64,000 nucleotides of DNA, from assembly GCA_963727415.1 (NCBI GenBank), contig CAVSGF010000005.1:62001-126000 (forward strand), given 5' to 3'. Under the pieces are notes generated by a model. The model made no database searches. It was not told the DNA's origin and saw nothing but the letters and a program-made list of their open reading frames with translations. A program made the translations under genes and the position numbers. Numbering within the stretch: the stretch's first letter is position 1; every line of letters begins with the position of its first letter. Origin of the DNA: DASQPR01 sp963727415. GTDB taxonomy: Bacteria; Actinomycetota; Actinomycetes; Mycobacteriales; Micromonosporaceae. Below are positions 18,593 to 27,587 of the stretch, piece by piece.

Positions 18593-20500
18593 CTAGAAGA
18601 GCTTCTCGCTCAGCAGGAACAGCAGCCCGTTCGGCGTGCCCAGGCCGGTGCCGTCGTCGTAGCCCTTGACGGACTTCAGCGACGTGTCGTCAGCGGCCTT
18701 GAAGAAGTAGTTGCCCGACGTCGAACCCATGCCCAGGAAGGACGGGTCCTTGATGTCGTGGAAACCACCGAGCAGGTGCGTGGCCGAGTACAGCAGCGGG
18801 TTCGCGAAACCGATCGGCACCCGGCGGCCCTGGCTGGCCAGCGCCTGGATACCGGCGAAGATCGGGCACGCGAGGCTGGTGCCGCCGTACTGGTAGTGAG
18901 CGCCGGCGTAGTCGATGATGAAGCCCGTCTCCGGGTCGCCAAGAGCCGCGACGTCGGGGACGACGCGCATCGGCTTGCCGCCGTTCAGGCGGGCCAGCTT
19001 TCCAGGGACGGCCAGCTTCTGGTAGGCCGGCTCCTGGAACAGGTTGCTGACGCCGCCGCCGCTACCCGACAGGAACTGGCCAGGCAGCGGAAGGCTGTAG
19101 GCCGGCGGGTCCTGGGTGTAGTCGACCCTGTCGTAGTAGTTGCCCCACGTGGTCTCGAAGTCCCGCTTCCCGTTCGCCTTGAGGGCCAGCGTCGTGCCGC
19201 CGACGGCGGTTACCAGCGGGTCCGACGCCGGGAAGTCCGGCTCCGGGATCGGGTCGCCGATCGCGGTGTTGTCACCGTAGTCGCCGCTCGAGTAGTAGAA
19301 GCCGATACCCTCGGCAACCGCCTGGAGGAACAGCGAGTGCTCGACGTTGACCTCGTCGCCGAGGCCGCCCTCACCGATGTACCCGTAGGAGTTGCTGACG
19401 ATGTCCGCCACGTGGTTCTGGATCACGTAGTTGGCCGCGTCATCGATGCCGGTGTCGCAGTTCGCGGCACCGATGTAGTGGATGTTCGCGCCCGGCGCCA
19501 CGCCATGCAGGGACTGCACGTCGATGGACTCCTCGGTGTTCCAGCCGGCCTCGCCGCCACACTCGTCCTGGAGCGTGAACGGACCGAACACCGTCTCGGT
19601 GTACTGACCCCGCTTGAAGGCCGGCTCACCGTTCTCGGCGGACAGTTCGTTCGTGTCGGCGACGATCGTGGGCGAAGCGTAGGCGTCGATAATCGCGACG
19701 GTCACGCCGCGCCCATCGTTGCCGTGCGCGACGGCCGACTGCATGCCGTACGCGTTACGCAGGTCCTTCGCCGCGTAGCCACAACCGGGGGTCGGGAAGA
19801 CCGTCTGGCCGTACGCCTCGGGAAGGGTCTGGGTGTTCTCGCCCCAGTAGTGGGAGCACGGGGCCGGAGTGGCGCTCGCGCTCGGGGCGGCGTCGTTGAC
19901 CACGCTGCCGCCGTTGCCGGCACGCAGCGACGTCGGGCGACGCAACTGGCCTTCGCTGCTGATACCTACAACGGCACCGACGACGCCGGACACCGACGAC
20001 GGCAGCGACAGCGCCTTCGACGGGCCGAACATCTGCTTGCCCTTGTAGTTGTAGTTCTTCAGCGTGGTCGAGAAGGCGCGGTTGATCTGAGCGACAGTGC
20101 CGCTCGCCTCGACCCAGCGGTTGCCCTCAGCGACGCCGGACACCTTGATGCCCTGGCCGCGCAGGTAAGCGCTGACCTTCTTGACCTGCGCCGCCGTCGG
20201 CGCGAACTTCGCGTTGAACTGGCTGGCGGTCAGGTAGTGACCGTAGCTCTTGCTGTTCGGGTCGGACACGCGGGCAGCGAGTGCCTCCGCGCCGGCCTGA
20301 TCGCGAAGCTTGAGGACCACGTTGAACGACACACGCTTGGACGAACTAGTCGATCCGGTCGCGTGTGCCGCCCGCGTCCATCCCGGCACGCTCCCGCTGA
20401 TCGAACCGCGGGTGGGCGCCGAGAAGGCACTGCTAGCAGCAAACGGCACAGTGAGTGCCGCCGCGCCAACAACGATTAGGGCTCTACGAGCCAATCGCAT
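18593..20500 (-). CDS. Secreted S53 (sedolisin/kumamolisin) serine peptidase
   Basis: About 635 residues. A basic n-region and hydrophobic signal peptide (MRLARRALIVVGAAALTVPFA) are followed by an activation propeptide of the Pro-kumamolisin type (about 55-195) and an S53 catalytic domain. S53 enzymes use a Ser-Glu-Asp triad and work at acidic pH outside the cell. The Glu and Asp are seen in WNTEESIDVQ (E and D four apart) and the nucleophile in YGGTSLACP. A C-terminal calcium site is suggested by DIKDPSF and GYDDGTGLGTPNG. The ATG at 20500 has a strong AAGAAAGGAG Shine-Dalgarno. It is divergent from purD. Confidence 0.92.
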   Translation of the reverse strand: MRLARRALIVVGAAALTVPFAASSAFSAPTRGSISGSVPGWTRAAHATGSTSSSKRVSFNVVLKLRDQAGAEALAARVSDPNSKSYGHYLTASQFNAKFAPTAAQVKKVSAYLRGQGIKVSGVAEGNRWVEASGTVAQINRAFSTTLKNYNYKGKQMFGPSKALSLPSSVSGVVGAVVGISSEGQLRRPTSLRAGNGGSVVNDAAPSASATPAPCSHYWGENTQTLPEAYGQTVFPTPGCGYAAKDLRNAYGMQSAVAHGNDGRGVTVAIIDAYASPTIVADTNELSAENGEPAFKRGQYTETVFGPFTLQDECGGEAGWNTEESIDVQSLHGVAPGANIHYIGAANCDTGIDDAANYVIQNHVADIVSNSYGYIGEGGLGDEVNVEHSLFLQAVAEGIGFYYSSGDYGDNTAIGDPIPEPDFPASDPLVTAVGGTTLALKANGKRDFETTWGNYYDRVDYTQDPPAYSLPLPGQFLSGSGGGVSNLFQEPAYQKLAVPGKLARLNGGKPMRVVPDVAALGDPETGFIIDYAGAHYQYGGTSLACPIFAGIQALASQGRRVPIGFANPLLYSATHLLGGFHDIKDPSFLGMGSTSGNYFFKAADDTSLKSVKGYDDGTGLGTPNGLLFLLSEKLF

Positions 20501-20550
20501 GCTGGAGCTCCTTTCTTGCACCAAGGGGATGGGTGCACGCCATGCCCGCC

Positions 20551-20568
20551 AGACATCAATTGATGTCT
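20551..20568. promoter_or_regulatory. 18-bp perfect palindrome, candidate operator
   Basis: AGACATCAATTGATGTCT is a perfect 18-bp palindrome located 51 bp upstream of the S53 protease ATG, in the divergent purD/S53 region. It could bind a dimeric regulator of the protease gene. No regulator gene is adjacent. Confidence 0.5.
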
Positions 20569-20628
20569 ACCCGGGCTGGAGATATCAGATCGGTGATCAT
20601 CAACGAGCGTCAAGATGTCGTGACTAGC

Positions 20629-20645
20629 CGTAGGGTTGCCCTACG
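20629..20645. promoter_or_regulatory. Inverted repeat upstream of purD
   Basis: CGTAGGG, TTG, CCCTACG is a perfect 7-bp inverted repeat, 41 bp before the purD start. It may be an operator or a transcript hairpin if the promoter is further upstream; the TACCATC box at about 20672 just before purD suggests that it lies at or upstream of position -35. Confidence 0.4.
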
Positions 20646-20685
20646 CAAAGTCGAGGGATCCCCGCGTCGCGTACCATCTGCGGTT

Positions 20686-21966
20686 GTGCGTGTACTCCTG
20701 ATCGGTACTGGCGGCCGCGAACATGCCCTGGCCCTGGCGCTAGCCGACGACCCGGAGGTGACCGCGCTGGTATGCGCGCCTGGCAACCCGGGTATGGCGA
20801 ACGTCGGGCTGGCTGGCGGCGGATCGGCTCAGCTCGCGTCGGTTGATCCACTTGACCCGGCCGCGGTTACCGACCTGGCCACCGCCATCGAGGCGGATCT
20901 GGTCGTCGTGGGCCCGGAAGCGCCGCTGGTCGCGGGAGTTGCCGACGCCGTACGCGCAGCGGGAATCGCCTGCTTCGGTCCGTCCGCGGAAGCCGCCCGG
21001 ATCGAGGGCTCCAAAGCCTTCGCCAAAGATGTGATGCTCACCGCCGGTGTGCCAACCGCCGGGGCGGTCACCTGCTCGTCCCGGGACGAAGTGGAGACCG
21101 CGCTGGACAAGTTCGGCACGCCGTACGTGGTCAAGGATGACGGGCTGGCGGCGGGCAAGGGCGTCGCGGTGACCACGGACCGGGCCGCTGCGCTGGACCA
21201 CGCGGGCGCGGTGCTTGCCGCCGGGCACCGGGTCGTCATCGAGGAGTACCTCGACGGCCCCGAAGTATCGCTGTTCGTGGTGTGCGACGGCACCGATGCC
21301 GTGCCGCTGCAGCCGGCACAGGACTTCAAGCGGGTCGGTGACGGCGACACCGGCCCGAACACCGGCGGCATGGGTGCCTACACGCCGTTGCCGTGGGCGC
21401 CCGAATCGTTGGTCGACGACGTGATGGCATCCGTGGTACGGCCGACGCTGGCCGAGATGGCGCGTCGCGGTACCCCGTTCGCCGGCCTTCTCTACGTCGG
21501 GCTGGCACTGACCGCCCGGGGACCTCGCGTGATCGAATTCAACTGCCGGTTCGGCGACCCGGAGACACAGGTGGTGCTCGCCATGCTGGATGCCCCGTTC
21601 GCCGGTCTGCTGATGGCGGCTGCTTCCGGCGGCCTGGCGGCGGTGCCGCCGTTGCGATGGCGAGACGGTGCCGCGGTTACCGTCGTGGTCGCCGCCGAGG
21701 GCTACCCGTCGACGCCGGTGACCGGCGGAGAGGTCACCGGCGGCTTCGCCACTGGCGTGCTGCACTCCGGCACCCGACTGGATGAGGCCGGAACTCTCCG
21801 CTCGTCCGGTGGGCGGGTGCTCTGCTGCACCGCCACTGGGCCGACTCTGGCGGTGGCGCGGGACTCGGCGTACCGGCTGGTGGAGTCGGTGCGCCTGGCC
21901 GGGTCGCAGCATCGCTCCGATATCGCGGCGGCGGCGGTCGCCGGGGCGGTCACGATCCCCTCGTAG
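20686..21966 (+). CDS. purD: Phosphoribosylamine-glycine ligase (GARS)
   Basis: A 426-residue ATP-grasp enzyme that couples phosphoribosylamine and glycine, the second step of purine synthesis. The N-terminus VRVLLIGTGGREHALALALADD and VVGPEAPLVAGVAD (near 66) are the conserved start; ATP-grasp motifs are VVKDDGLAAGKGVAV (near 146-160), EEYLDGPEVSLFVVCDG, the substrate signature GDTGPNTGGMGAYTP (near 220) and EFNCRFGDPETQ (near 283). The GTG at 20686 follows TACCAT by a short spacer (leaderless-type). It is full length and stands apart from the other pur genes. Confidence 0.97.
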   Translation: MRVLLIGTGGREHALALALADDPEVTALVCAPGNPGMANVGLAGGGSAQLASVDPLDPAAVTDLATAIEADLVVVGPEAPLVAGVADAVRAAGIACFGPSAEAARIEGSKAFAKDVMLTAGVPTAGAVTCSSRDEVETALDKFGTPYVVKDDGLAAGKGVAVTTDRAAALDHAGAVLAAGHRVVIEEYLDGPEVSLFVVCDGTDAVPLQPAQDFKRVGDGDTGPNTGGMGAYTPLPWAPESLVDDVMASVVRPTLAEMARRGTPFAGLLYVGLALTARGPRVIEFNCRFGDPETQVVLAMLDAPFAGLLMAAASGGLAAVPPLRWRDGAAVTVVVAAEGYPSTPVTGGEVTGGFATGVLHSGTRLDEAGTLRSSGGRVLCCTATGPTLAVARDSAYRLVESVRLAGSQHRSDIAAAAVAGAVTIPS

Positions 21967-22071
21967 CGCACAGTTTGTCGCGCGCTCCATGATTCAGTGC
22001 ACGATCCGGTGCAAGATCTAGTGCATCTGACGTCGCCAGGGCGCGTCCAGTGCTCAAGATCTCGCACTTGA

Positions 22072-23577
22072 TCATGGTGTGGAGGCGGTCCGGGACCGGA
22101 TACCGGGCAGCAGCAGGCTGACCAGCGCCCCCAACCCGCACAGGGCGGCGGTGATCAGGAAGATCTCCCGGTACTCGGTCTGCAGCGCGGCGTCGATCGC
22201 CGCGTTGTACTTGTCCACCGCCGCCTGCCTCTCGGCGCCGGAGAGCCCGAGCACGTCCGCCAGCGACACTCCCCTGGTGAGTTCCTGGAACCGGTGCAAC
22301 CCCCAGGCGGCCAGCGCGGACACGCCGAGGAGCATGCCCATCATCCGGGCCACCACCACGCCGGCCGACGCGATCCCATGCGAGGTTTCCGGTGACACCC
22401 GCAGCACCGCCGACGACAGGGGCGCGATGACCAGTCCCAGGCCCAGGCCGGCAATGATCAGATCGCTGTCCATTACCGGGATGGACACGAAGCCGAAATG
22501 ATGGCGGGTCGCGAGCACGTGTACCGGCCACCGCGAGATCAGCAGGTACCCGGCTCCGGCCAGTACCAGGCCGCCGAAGCTGACCCAGCGCTCGCCGAGG
22601 CGGCGCACCAGAAGCCCGCCGACCACGGCTCCGACCGGCAGCGCCGCCAGGAACCGGACCAGGATGAGGGTGGCCTTGGCCGCCGATAGGTTCAGGGCCA
22701 ACTGGCCGTCGAGCTGGATGAAGATCAGCGTGGCGAACAGTGCGGCGCCGGCAAACGCCGAGGCGCCGAGTGAGGCGAAGAACGGTGCCTTGCCGACCTC
22801 CCGCATGTCCAGCAGCTTGGTGCGGGCCTTCCATTCCCAGGCCACGAACGCGAGCACCAGCGCGCCGCCGACAGTCAGCATGGCCGGGCCCCATGACGGG
22901 AGTACCGACTTCTCCGGGTCCTGGTTGTAGAGGGCGACCACGAGCGCGGCCAGGCCGAGCGCGAGCAGCAGCCCGCCGACAACATCGACGCGGGGCCGTT
23001 CGCCCTTCTGAACCCGGCCACCGGGTACGGCGAAATGCACCGCGATGGCGGCCAGCGCGGCCAGCGGGATGTTGATCCAGAAGATCCCGCGCCAGCCGAC
23101 CAGCGCGGCTAGCCCGATGCCGTAGAGCGGTCCGAGCACCGAGCCGAGTTCCTGCGCGGCACCGACGGCACCCAGCGCGGTGGCCCGGGACCGCTCGGCG
23201 AACAGGTCGGCGACCAGCGCCAGGGTGACCGGCAGCAGGGCACCACCGGCCAGGCCCTGCACGGCCCGTCCAGTGGCCAGCGACTGCATCGATCCGCCGA
23301 GCGCGGTCAGCACCGATCCGGCGGCGAAGCCGGCCAGGCAGATGTAGATGACGATGCGCCGCCCGAACCGGTCCGACACGCGTGCCATCAGCGGCATGGC
23401 CGCGACGTATCCGAGAAGGTACGCGGTGATGATCGGGGTGGCGCGTTCCAGGTGATTAATCGGCAGCTGGAGATCGTCGAGGATGGTCACCAGGATGCTG
23501 ACCACCACGTAGGCGTCCAGCGCGGCCAGAAGCACCGCGAGGCCACCGGCGCTGATGGCGACGCGGCGCCGCATCAC
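22072..23577 (-). CDS. MFS exporter, Rv1410c (P55)-like
   Basis: About 501 residues, 12-14 transmembrane segments, DHA2-like major facilitator. The A-motif ARVSDRFGRR lies near residue 64 and the antiporter C-motif region reads GAAQELGSVLGPLYG (near 145). It lies 45 bp downstream of an lprG-type lipoprotein gene on the same strand. In Mycobacterium the Rv1411c-Rv1410c (lprG-p55) pair moves triacylated lipids to the outer envelope and also affects drug tolerance. The same pairing here supports lipid export as its role. The start is GTG (23577) or ATG (23574). Confidence 0.88.
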   Translation of the reverse strand: MMRRRVAISAGGLAVLLAALDAYVVVSILVTILDDLQLPINHLERATPIITAYLLGYVAAMPLMARVSDRFGRRIVIYICLAGFAAGSVLTALGGSMQSLATGRAVQGLAGGALLPVTLALVADLFAERSRATALGAVGAAQELGSVLGPLYGIGLAALVGWRGIFWINIPLAALAAIAVHFAVPGGRVQKGERPRVDVVGGLLLALGLAALVVALYNQDPEKSVLPSWGPAMLTVGGALVLAFVAWEWKARTKLLDMREVGKAPFFASLGASAFAGAALFATLIFIQLDGQLALNLSAAKATLILVRFLAALPVGAVVGGLLVRRLGERWVSFGGLVLAGAGYLLISRWPVHVLATRHHFGFVSIPVMDSDLIIAGLGLGLVIAPLSSAVLRVSPETSHGIASAGVVVARMMGMLLGVSALAAWGLHRFQELTRGVSLADVLGLSGAERQAAVDKYNAAIDAALQTEYREIFLITAALCGLGALVSLLLPGIRSRTASTP

Positions 23578-23621
23578 CCGAGGTGGCGGCGCCGCGATCG
23601 AGGCGTCAATCGGCGGGGGTC

Positions 23622-24350
23622 TCAGGGCGCATTGACCGTCACCGGCGCGTTGAAGTTCGACATGGTGATGGTGACGGTGGCGCCCTTTGCGCCGCCGGAT
23701 CCGGGAACGGTGAACACGCCCTTGACGACCTCGTGGGAGCTGGCGTCGATCCAGATCTTGCCTTCCGTGCCGGCCCCGGCACCCGGGATCAGCCCGCTGA
23801 TCGACGCCGGATCGGGGGTCAGCGCAACCCGGTAGGCGTCCTTGCCGTTGACTTGCTCCTTGGCCTCGGTCTTGGTGTTCGTGGCGGCGGACATGAGCTT
23901 CACAATGCCGCGGTTGGGGTCCAGGATCGCCGACGGGTCGAAGATCGACGAGGCCGTCGCCAGGGGCAGCTTCTGGTACCCGCCGGTGCCGACGTTGAGG
24001 TAGAAGTCCTGGTTGAGGATTACGAATTTGGCTTCAACGGTGGCGCCGAGTTCGACGATCTTCGCCGTGCCTTTGGCGTTGCCTTCCTTGGTCAGATCGC
24101 CCTGCGCGCTCTGGAGCGGGATGCCCGGGAGCATGCCGTTCACATTGATCACGAAGTGCACCGACGTGAGGTCGCTCATCACCGACTCGGACTGGGTCAT
24201 CAGGTCGGCGGCGGCCGGCAGCGGACCGCTGTCGGTGCTGCCTGTGCTCTTCTTGTGGGTACAGCCGGCGAGCACGCTGACGGCGAGCGCGGCGCCGGTC
24301 ATGATCGCAAGGCCGCGGCGCGCCATGGTCGTTCGCTTGGAAGACGGCAT
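23622..24350 (-). CDS. lprG: LppX/LprAFG-family lipoprotein
   Basis: About 242 residues. Its signal peptide ends in the lipobox LAVSVLAGC, so it is lipid-anchored to the outer face of the membrane. The rest matches the LppX_LprAFG fold: LMTQSESVMSDLTSVHFVINVNG, then GDLTKEGNAKGTAKI, and a C-terminal GKIWIDASSHEVVKGVF. Mycobacterial LprG has a hydrophobic pocket that carries triacylated lipids and works with the MFS protein encoded next to it. The ATG at 24350 lies 7 bases after TACCAT, a leaderless layout; an upstream in-frame ATG at 24359 would lie on that box. Confidence 0.87.
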   Translation of the reverse strand: MPSSKRTTMARRGLAIMTGAALAVSVLAGCTHKKSTGSTDSGPLPAAADLMTQSESVMSDLTSVHFVINVNGMLPGIPLQSAQGDLTKEGNAKGTAKIVELGATVEAKFVILNQDFYLNVGTGGYQKLPLATASSIFDPSAILDPNRGIVKLMSAATNTKTEAKEQVNGKDAYRVALTPDPASISGLIPGAGAGTEGKIWIDASSHEVVKGVFTVPGSGGAKGATVTITMSNFNAPVTVNAP

Positions 24351-24372
24351 GAGGCGCATGGTAGCCCCACGA

Positions 24373-25863
24373 TCAAAAGTCGGGTAGCTGGCGCCGGACC
24401 ACCTTTCCGGCTGCGTTTCGGGGCAGTTCGGCCAGGAAATGAATATCACGAGGTACGCAGTACCGCCCGGCCTGGGTTCGCACCGCCTCGCGGATGTCGT
24501 CCGCGGTGAGTGACGTGTTCGGCCGGAGCACTACCCACGCCGCGGGACGCTCGCCGAACTCCCGGTCCGGGACTCCGAAGACGGCCACCTCGGCCACCTC
24601 GGGAAAGGCCGAGATCGCGTGCTCGACGGTCGACGGGTAGACGTTCTCGCCACCGGAGATGATCATGTCGTCGGTACGCCCGTCGACGAACAGCAGCCCG
24701 TCCCGGCCCCAATGGCCCCGATCCCCGGTGGCCAGCAGGCCATCAACCAGACGCCCGCCGGAGCTGTTCGTGTAGCCCTCGAACAGCATGTCGTTGTGGA
24801 CGTAGATAGCTCCGTCAATGATCTTGACAGTGGTTCCGTACGGCGGCCGCCCCGCCGTGGTTGGGTCGATGCGCAGGTCGGCGGGGCTGGCGATGCTGAC
24901 CCATGACGCTTCGGTCGACCCGTAGAGGTTGTAGAGCACGTCGCCATACGTGTCCATGAACGCGGTGGCCAGGTCGGCCGGCAGGGCCGAGCCACTGACA
25001 GCCGCCACCCGCAGACTGGTCTGGCGCGGCGGCTCCTCAAGGAGGCGGGACAGCATTACCGGTACCGCGAACATGGCGTCACACCGTTCGCGGACCAGGG
25101 TGTCCAGCGCGTCGGCGGCGTCGAAGCGGCTCCGTAGCACCATCGTCGCCCGCATCGCCAGGCCGATCTGAAGCCCGGCGTAGCCCCAGGTGTGGAACAT
25201 AGGCGCGGCGATCAGGATCCGGTCGCGGGCCTGCAGCGGAATCCGGGACAGGACGCTGATCAATGGTCCCAGGCCGGATGAGGTGGGTCGACGCGCACCC
25301 TTCGGCCAGCCGGTCGTGCCGGAGGTCAGCACGATGGTGCGGCCCTCGCGGCTGGGCGGCCGCACGTGGACCCCGTGGTCGGCGGCGGGCAGCCGGGTCC
25401 GCTCGATCGCCGGTACGAATTCGTCGTCGCACAGCCACGTGGAGATCCGCTGCGCGTCCCGGATCGAGGCGATCTGAGCGGCCGCGTGCGCGGTGTTCAT
25501 CAGCACCACGTCGTACCCGGCGACAGCGCAGGCGATGGTGTCGATGACGAAGTCGGCACTGTTGCGGCGGAGCAGCCCAACCCGGCTCGTGGGGGCGGCG
25601 GCCTGCAGTTGAGCGGCCCGGATGGTCACCGCGTCGAGCAATTCGCGGTAAGTCAGCGCCCGGATGTCGTCGATCACCGCTACCTGATCGGGGCTGCGAG
25701 CGGCCGCCGAGCGCAGCTCGCCGCCGAGCCCGTACCCCCAGGACTTCAACGCCCACAGCTGCCGCATGACGCGGTCCGGCCGCCCGGGATTGAGAAGGCC
25801 GCGCCGGCCCATGGTCTTGGCGGTGTGCGCCAGCGCGGCGATCTCCCTATCGAATCGGAGCAC
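24373..25863 (-). CDS. Acyl-CoA synthetase (AMP-binding, FadD-type)
   Basis: A 496-residue ANL-superfamily enzyme that activates a carboxylic acid to acyl-AMP then acyl-CoA. The AMP-binding P-loop TIVLTSGTTGWPKGAR lies near residue 178, YNLYGSTEASWV near 318, LLATGDRGHWGRDGLL near 378, and the C-terminal catalytic lysine in PRNAAGKVVRRQL at the very end. It most resembles FadD12-like enzymes, so a fatty acid substrate is likely but not shown. The GTG start at 25863 overlaps the 3' end of the upstream acyl-CoA dehydrogenase, so they form an operon. Confidence 0.9.
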   Translation of the reverse strand: MLRFDREIAALAHTAKTMGRRGLLNPGRPDRVMRQLWALKSWGYGLGGELRSAAARSPDQVAVIDDIRALTYRELLDAVTIRAAQLQAAAPTSRVGLLRRNSADFVIDTIACAVAGYDVVLMNTAHAAAQIASIRDAQRISTWLCDDEFVPAIERTRLPAADHGVHVRPPSREGRTIVLTSGTTGWPKGARRPTSSGLGPLISVLSRIPLQARDRILIAAPMFHTWGYAGLQIGLAMRATMVLRSRFDAADALDTLVRERCDAMFAVPVMLSRLLEEPPRQTSLRVAAVSGSALPADLATAFMDTYGDVLYNLYGSTEASWVSIASPADLRIDPTTAGRPPYGTTVKIIDGAIYVHNDMLFEGYTNSSGGRLVDGLLATGDRGHWGRDGLLFVDGRTDDMIISGGENVYPSTVEHAISAFPEVAEVAVFGVPDREFGERPAAWVVLRPNTSLTADDIREAVRTQAGRYCVPRDIHFLAELPRNAAGKVVRRQLPDF

Positions 25864-27062
25864 CGGAGATCGAACGAGCGATGACGAGCCGCTGGATCTC
25901 GGTGGTGCCCTCGAAGATGGTGTAGATCTTCGAGTCGCGATACCACCGCTCGACCGGATGTTCCCGCAGGTACCCCGCCCCGCCCAGGATCTGCACCGCC
26001 TGCTCGGTGGCCTTCACCGCGACGAGGCCGGCCTTGAGCTTGCTCATCGAGCCCTCGCCGGCCTCGAAGGGGCGGCTGTTGCGCGCCATCCAGGACGCTC
26101 GCCAGATGAGCAGGCGCGCGGCGTCGATCTCCATTCTCATGTCGGCGAGTGCGAAGGCGATCGCCTGGTTCTCGACGATGGGCTTGCCGAACTGGACGCG
26201 GTCCTTGGCGTAGTCGAGCGCATACTCGTACGCGGCCCGGGCGATCCCGAGCGCCTGGGCGCCCACCGTGGGCCGGGTGGACTCGAAGGTACGCATCGCT
26301 GCCGAGCCCGCCGACCGTTGGCCCTCGCGGGCCCGGGCCAGCCGCTCGTCGAGTTTCTCCTTGCCACCGACCAAGCACCGCCCGGGCACCCGTACGTCGT
26401 CGAGGAACACGTCGGCCGTATGCGAGGCGCGCAATCCGAGCTTCTTCAGTTTCTTCGTGCCGACCAGGCCGGTCGTGCCCGGCGGCACGATGAACGCGGC
26501 CTGGCCGCGTGAGCCCAGACTCGGGATCGACCGAGGCGGTGACAACGTGGACGTTGGCGATGCCGCCGTTGGTCGCGTAGGACTTCTGCCCGTTCAGTAC
26601 CCACTCGTCGGTCGCCTCGTCGTAGCGGGCCTGGGTCCGCATGGCGGACACGTCGGATCCGGCTTCCGGCTCGGTCGAGCAGAACGCGGCGACCTTGGGC
26701 TCGGCGGCGTCGCCGAAGCACTGCGGCACCCACTCGAACAGCTGGTCCGGGGTCCCGTTGTTGAAGATGGCGGCGACCGCGAGGCCGGTGCCCATCAGGG
26801 ACATGCCGATGCCGGCGTCGCCCCAGAACAGCTCCTCGTGCGCGATCGGCATGGACAGGCCAGTCGGGTCGCCGTTCAGGTTCGCCAGGAACTCGAAGCC
26901 ATACAGGCCGATCTTGGCGGCCTCCTGGATGATCGGCCATGGCGTGGCCTCGCGCTCGTCCCACTCGGCCGCGGCCGGGCGCACGACCTCGGCGGCGAAA
27001 CCACGCACCCAGTCGCGAAGGTCCTGCTGCTCTTCGCTGAGGTCGAGTGAAAACTCACTCAT
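25847..27062 (-). pseudogene. Acyl-CoA dehydrogenase, one frameshift
   Basis: About 405 residues if read through one shift near 26507. The N-terminal part (MSEFSLDLSEEQQDLRDWV ... CSTEPEAGSDVSAMRTQA ... YATNGGIANVHVVTASVDP) is in one frame and the rest (GQAAFIVPPGTTGLVG ... RVQFGKPIVENQAIAFALADM ... YRDSKIYTIFEGTTEIQRLVIARSI) in another. Removing one base restores a complete FAD-dependent acyl-CoA dehydrogenase with the catalytic Glu in IFEGTTEIQR. It would do the first beta-oxidation step. Both halves are well conserved, so sequence error is more likely than gene loss. It lies between the acyl-CoA synthetase and the SCP2 gene. Confidence 0.85.
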
Positions 27063-27067
27063 CCGTG

Positions 27068-27520
27068 TCAGGCCTTCGGGATGCTGAACAGGTCGCCGAT
27101 CTTCGCAGCCAGGCCCAGGTCACCCTTCGCCTTCAGCTTGCCGGTCATGAACAGCATCATCGGGTTCGCGTTGCCGGAGACCACCTTGAGGAAGTCGACA
27201 CCGCCCAGGGTCAACGCCACCTTGGGGTCGTGCGCCGGGACCGGCGAGAGAGCGCAGGCACCGTCGGCGATGACCAGTTCGTAGGTGTCGCTTCCGCCGT
27301 CCGGCTTGTCACCGATGATCCAGTGCACCACGGCGTTGGTGTCGCCGGCCCGGTCGGCGCGGAACAGCGCCGGCATCCGCTCGAAGATGGCGCCAAGGAC
27401 CTTGTCGCGTGAGGCGCCGGAGACCACGGCGGCCAGCTTGTCGTTCGAGGCGCTCTTGACGCGCTGGGCGAACTGCTTGGGGTCCAGCGAGTCGAAGTCG
27501 GACAGGTCGATGTCGGCCAC
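27068..27520 (-). CDS. SCP2 sterol-binding domain protein
   Basis: A 150-residue protein with an SCP2 domain (VVHWIIGDKPDGGSDTYELVIADGAC, then DPKVALTLGGVDFLKVVSGNANPMMLFMTGKLKAKGD). SCP2 domains bind acyl-CoAs, sterols or other lipids in a hydrophobic tunnel. It is the first gene of a minus-strand operon with the acyl-CoA dehydrogenase and synthetase. The GTG at 27520 has an excellent GGAGG six bases upstream. A palindromic operator sits about 25 bp before it. Confidence 0.92.
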   Translation of the reverse strand: MADIDLSDFDSLDPKQFAQRVKSASNDKLAAVVSGASRDKVLGAIFERMPALFRADRAGDTNAVVHWIIGDKPDGGSDTYELVIADGACALSPVPAHDPKVALTLGGVDFLKVVSGNANPMMLFMTGKLKAKGDLGLAAKIGDLFSIPKA

Positions 27521-27543
27521 GGAATCCTCCAGTGTGGGCTAAG

Positions 27544-27565
27544 TTACTCGCGCGTAACGTTACGC
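27544..27565. promoter_or_regulatory. Overlapping TetR-type palindromes between SCP2 and tetR
   Basis: TTACTCGCGCGTAA (27544-27557) differs by one base from the perfect palindrome TTACTCGCGAGTAA at 31070. It overlaps a second perfect palindrome, GCGTAACGTTACGC (27552-27565). The pair lies just before the TAGACT -10 box of the TetR gene and the Shine-Dalgarno of the SCP2 operon. This indicates autoregulation and control of the SCP2 operon by the adjacent TetR protein (inference). Confidence 0.75.
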
Positions 27566-27587
27566 TTCAGTAGGTAGACTGGCAAGC

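Noticed and set aside
18758..20479. A 573-codon open frame on the plus strand opposite the S53 protease
   Set aside because: Arg/Gly/Val-rich, no recognisable domain, and fully covered by the well-supported protease gene.
22001..22071. Repeated GTGCA/AGATC words between purD and the MFS gene, considered as an insertion-site remnant
   Set aside because: The words are short and imperfect, and there are no terminal inverted repeats or transposase pieces.
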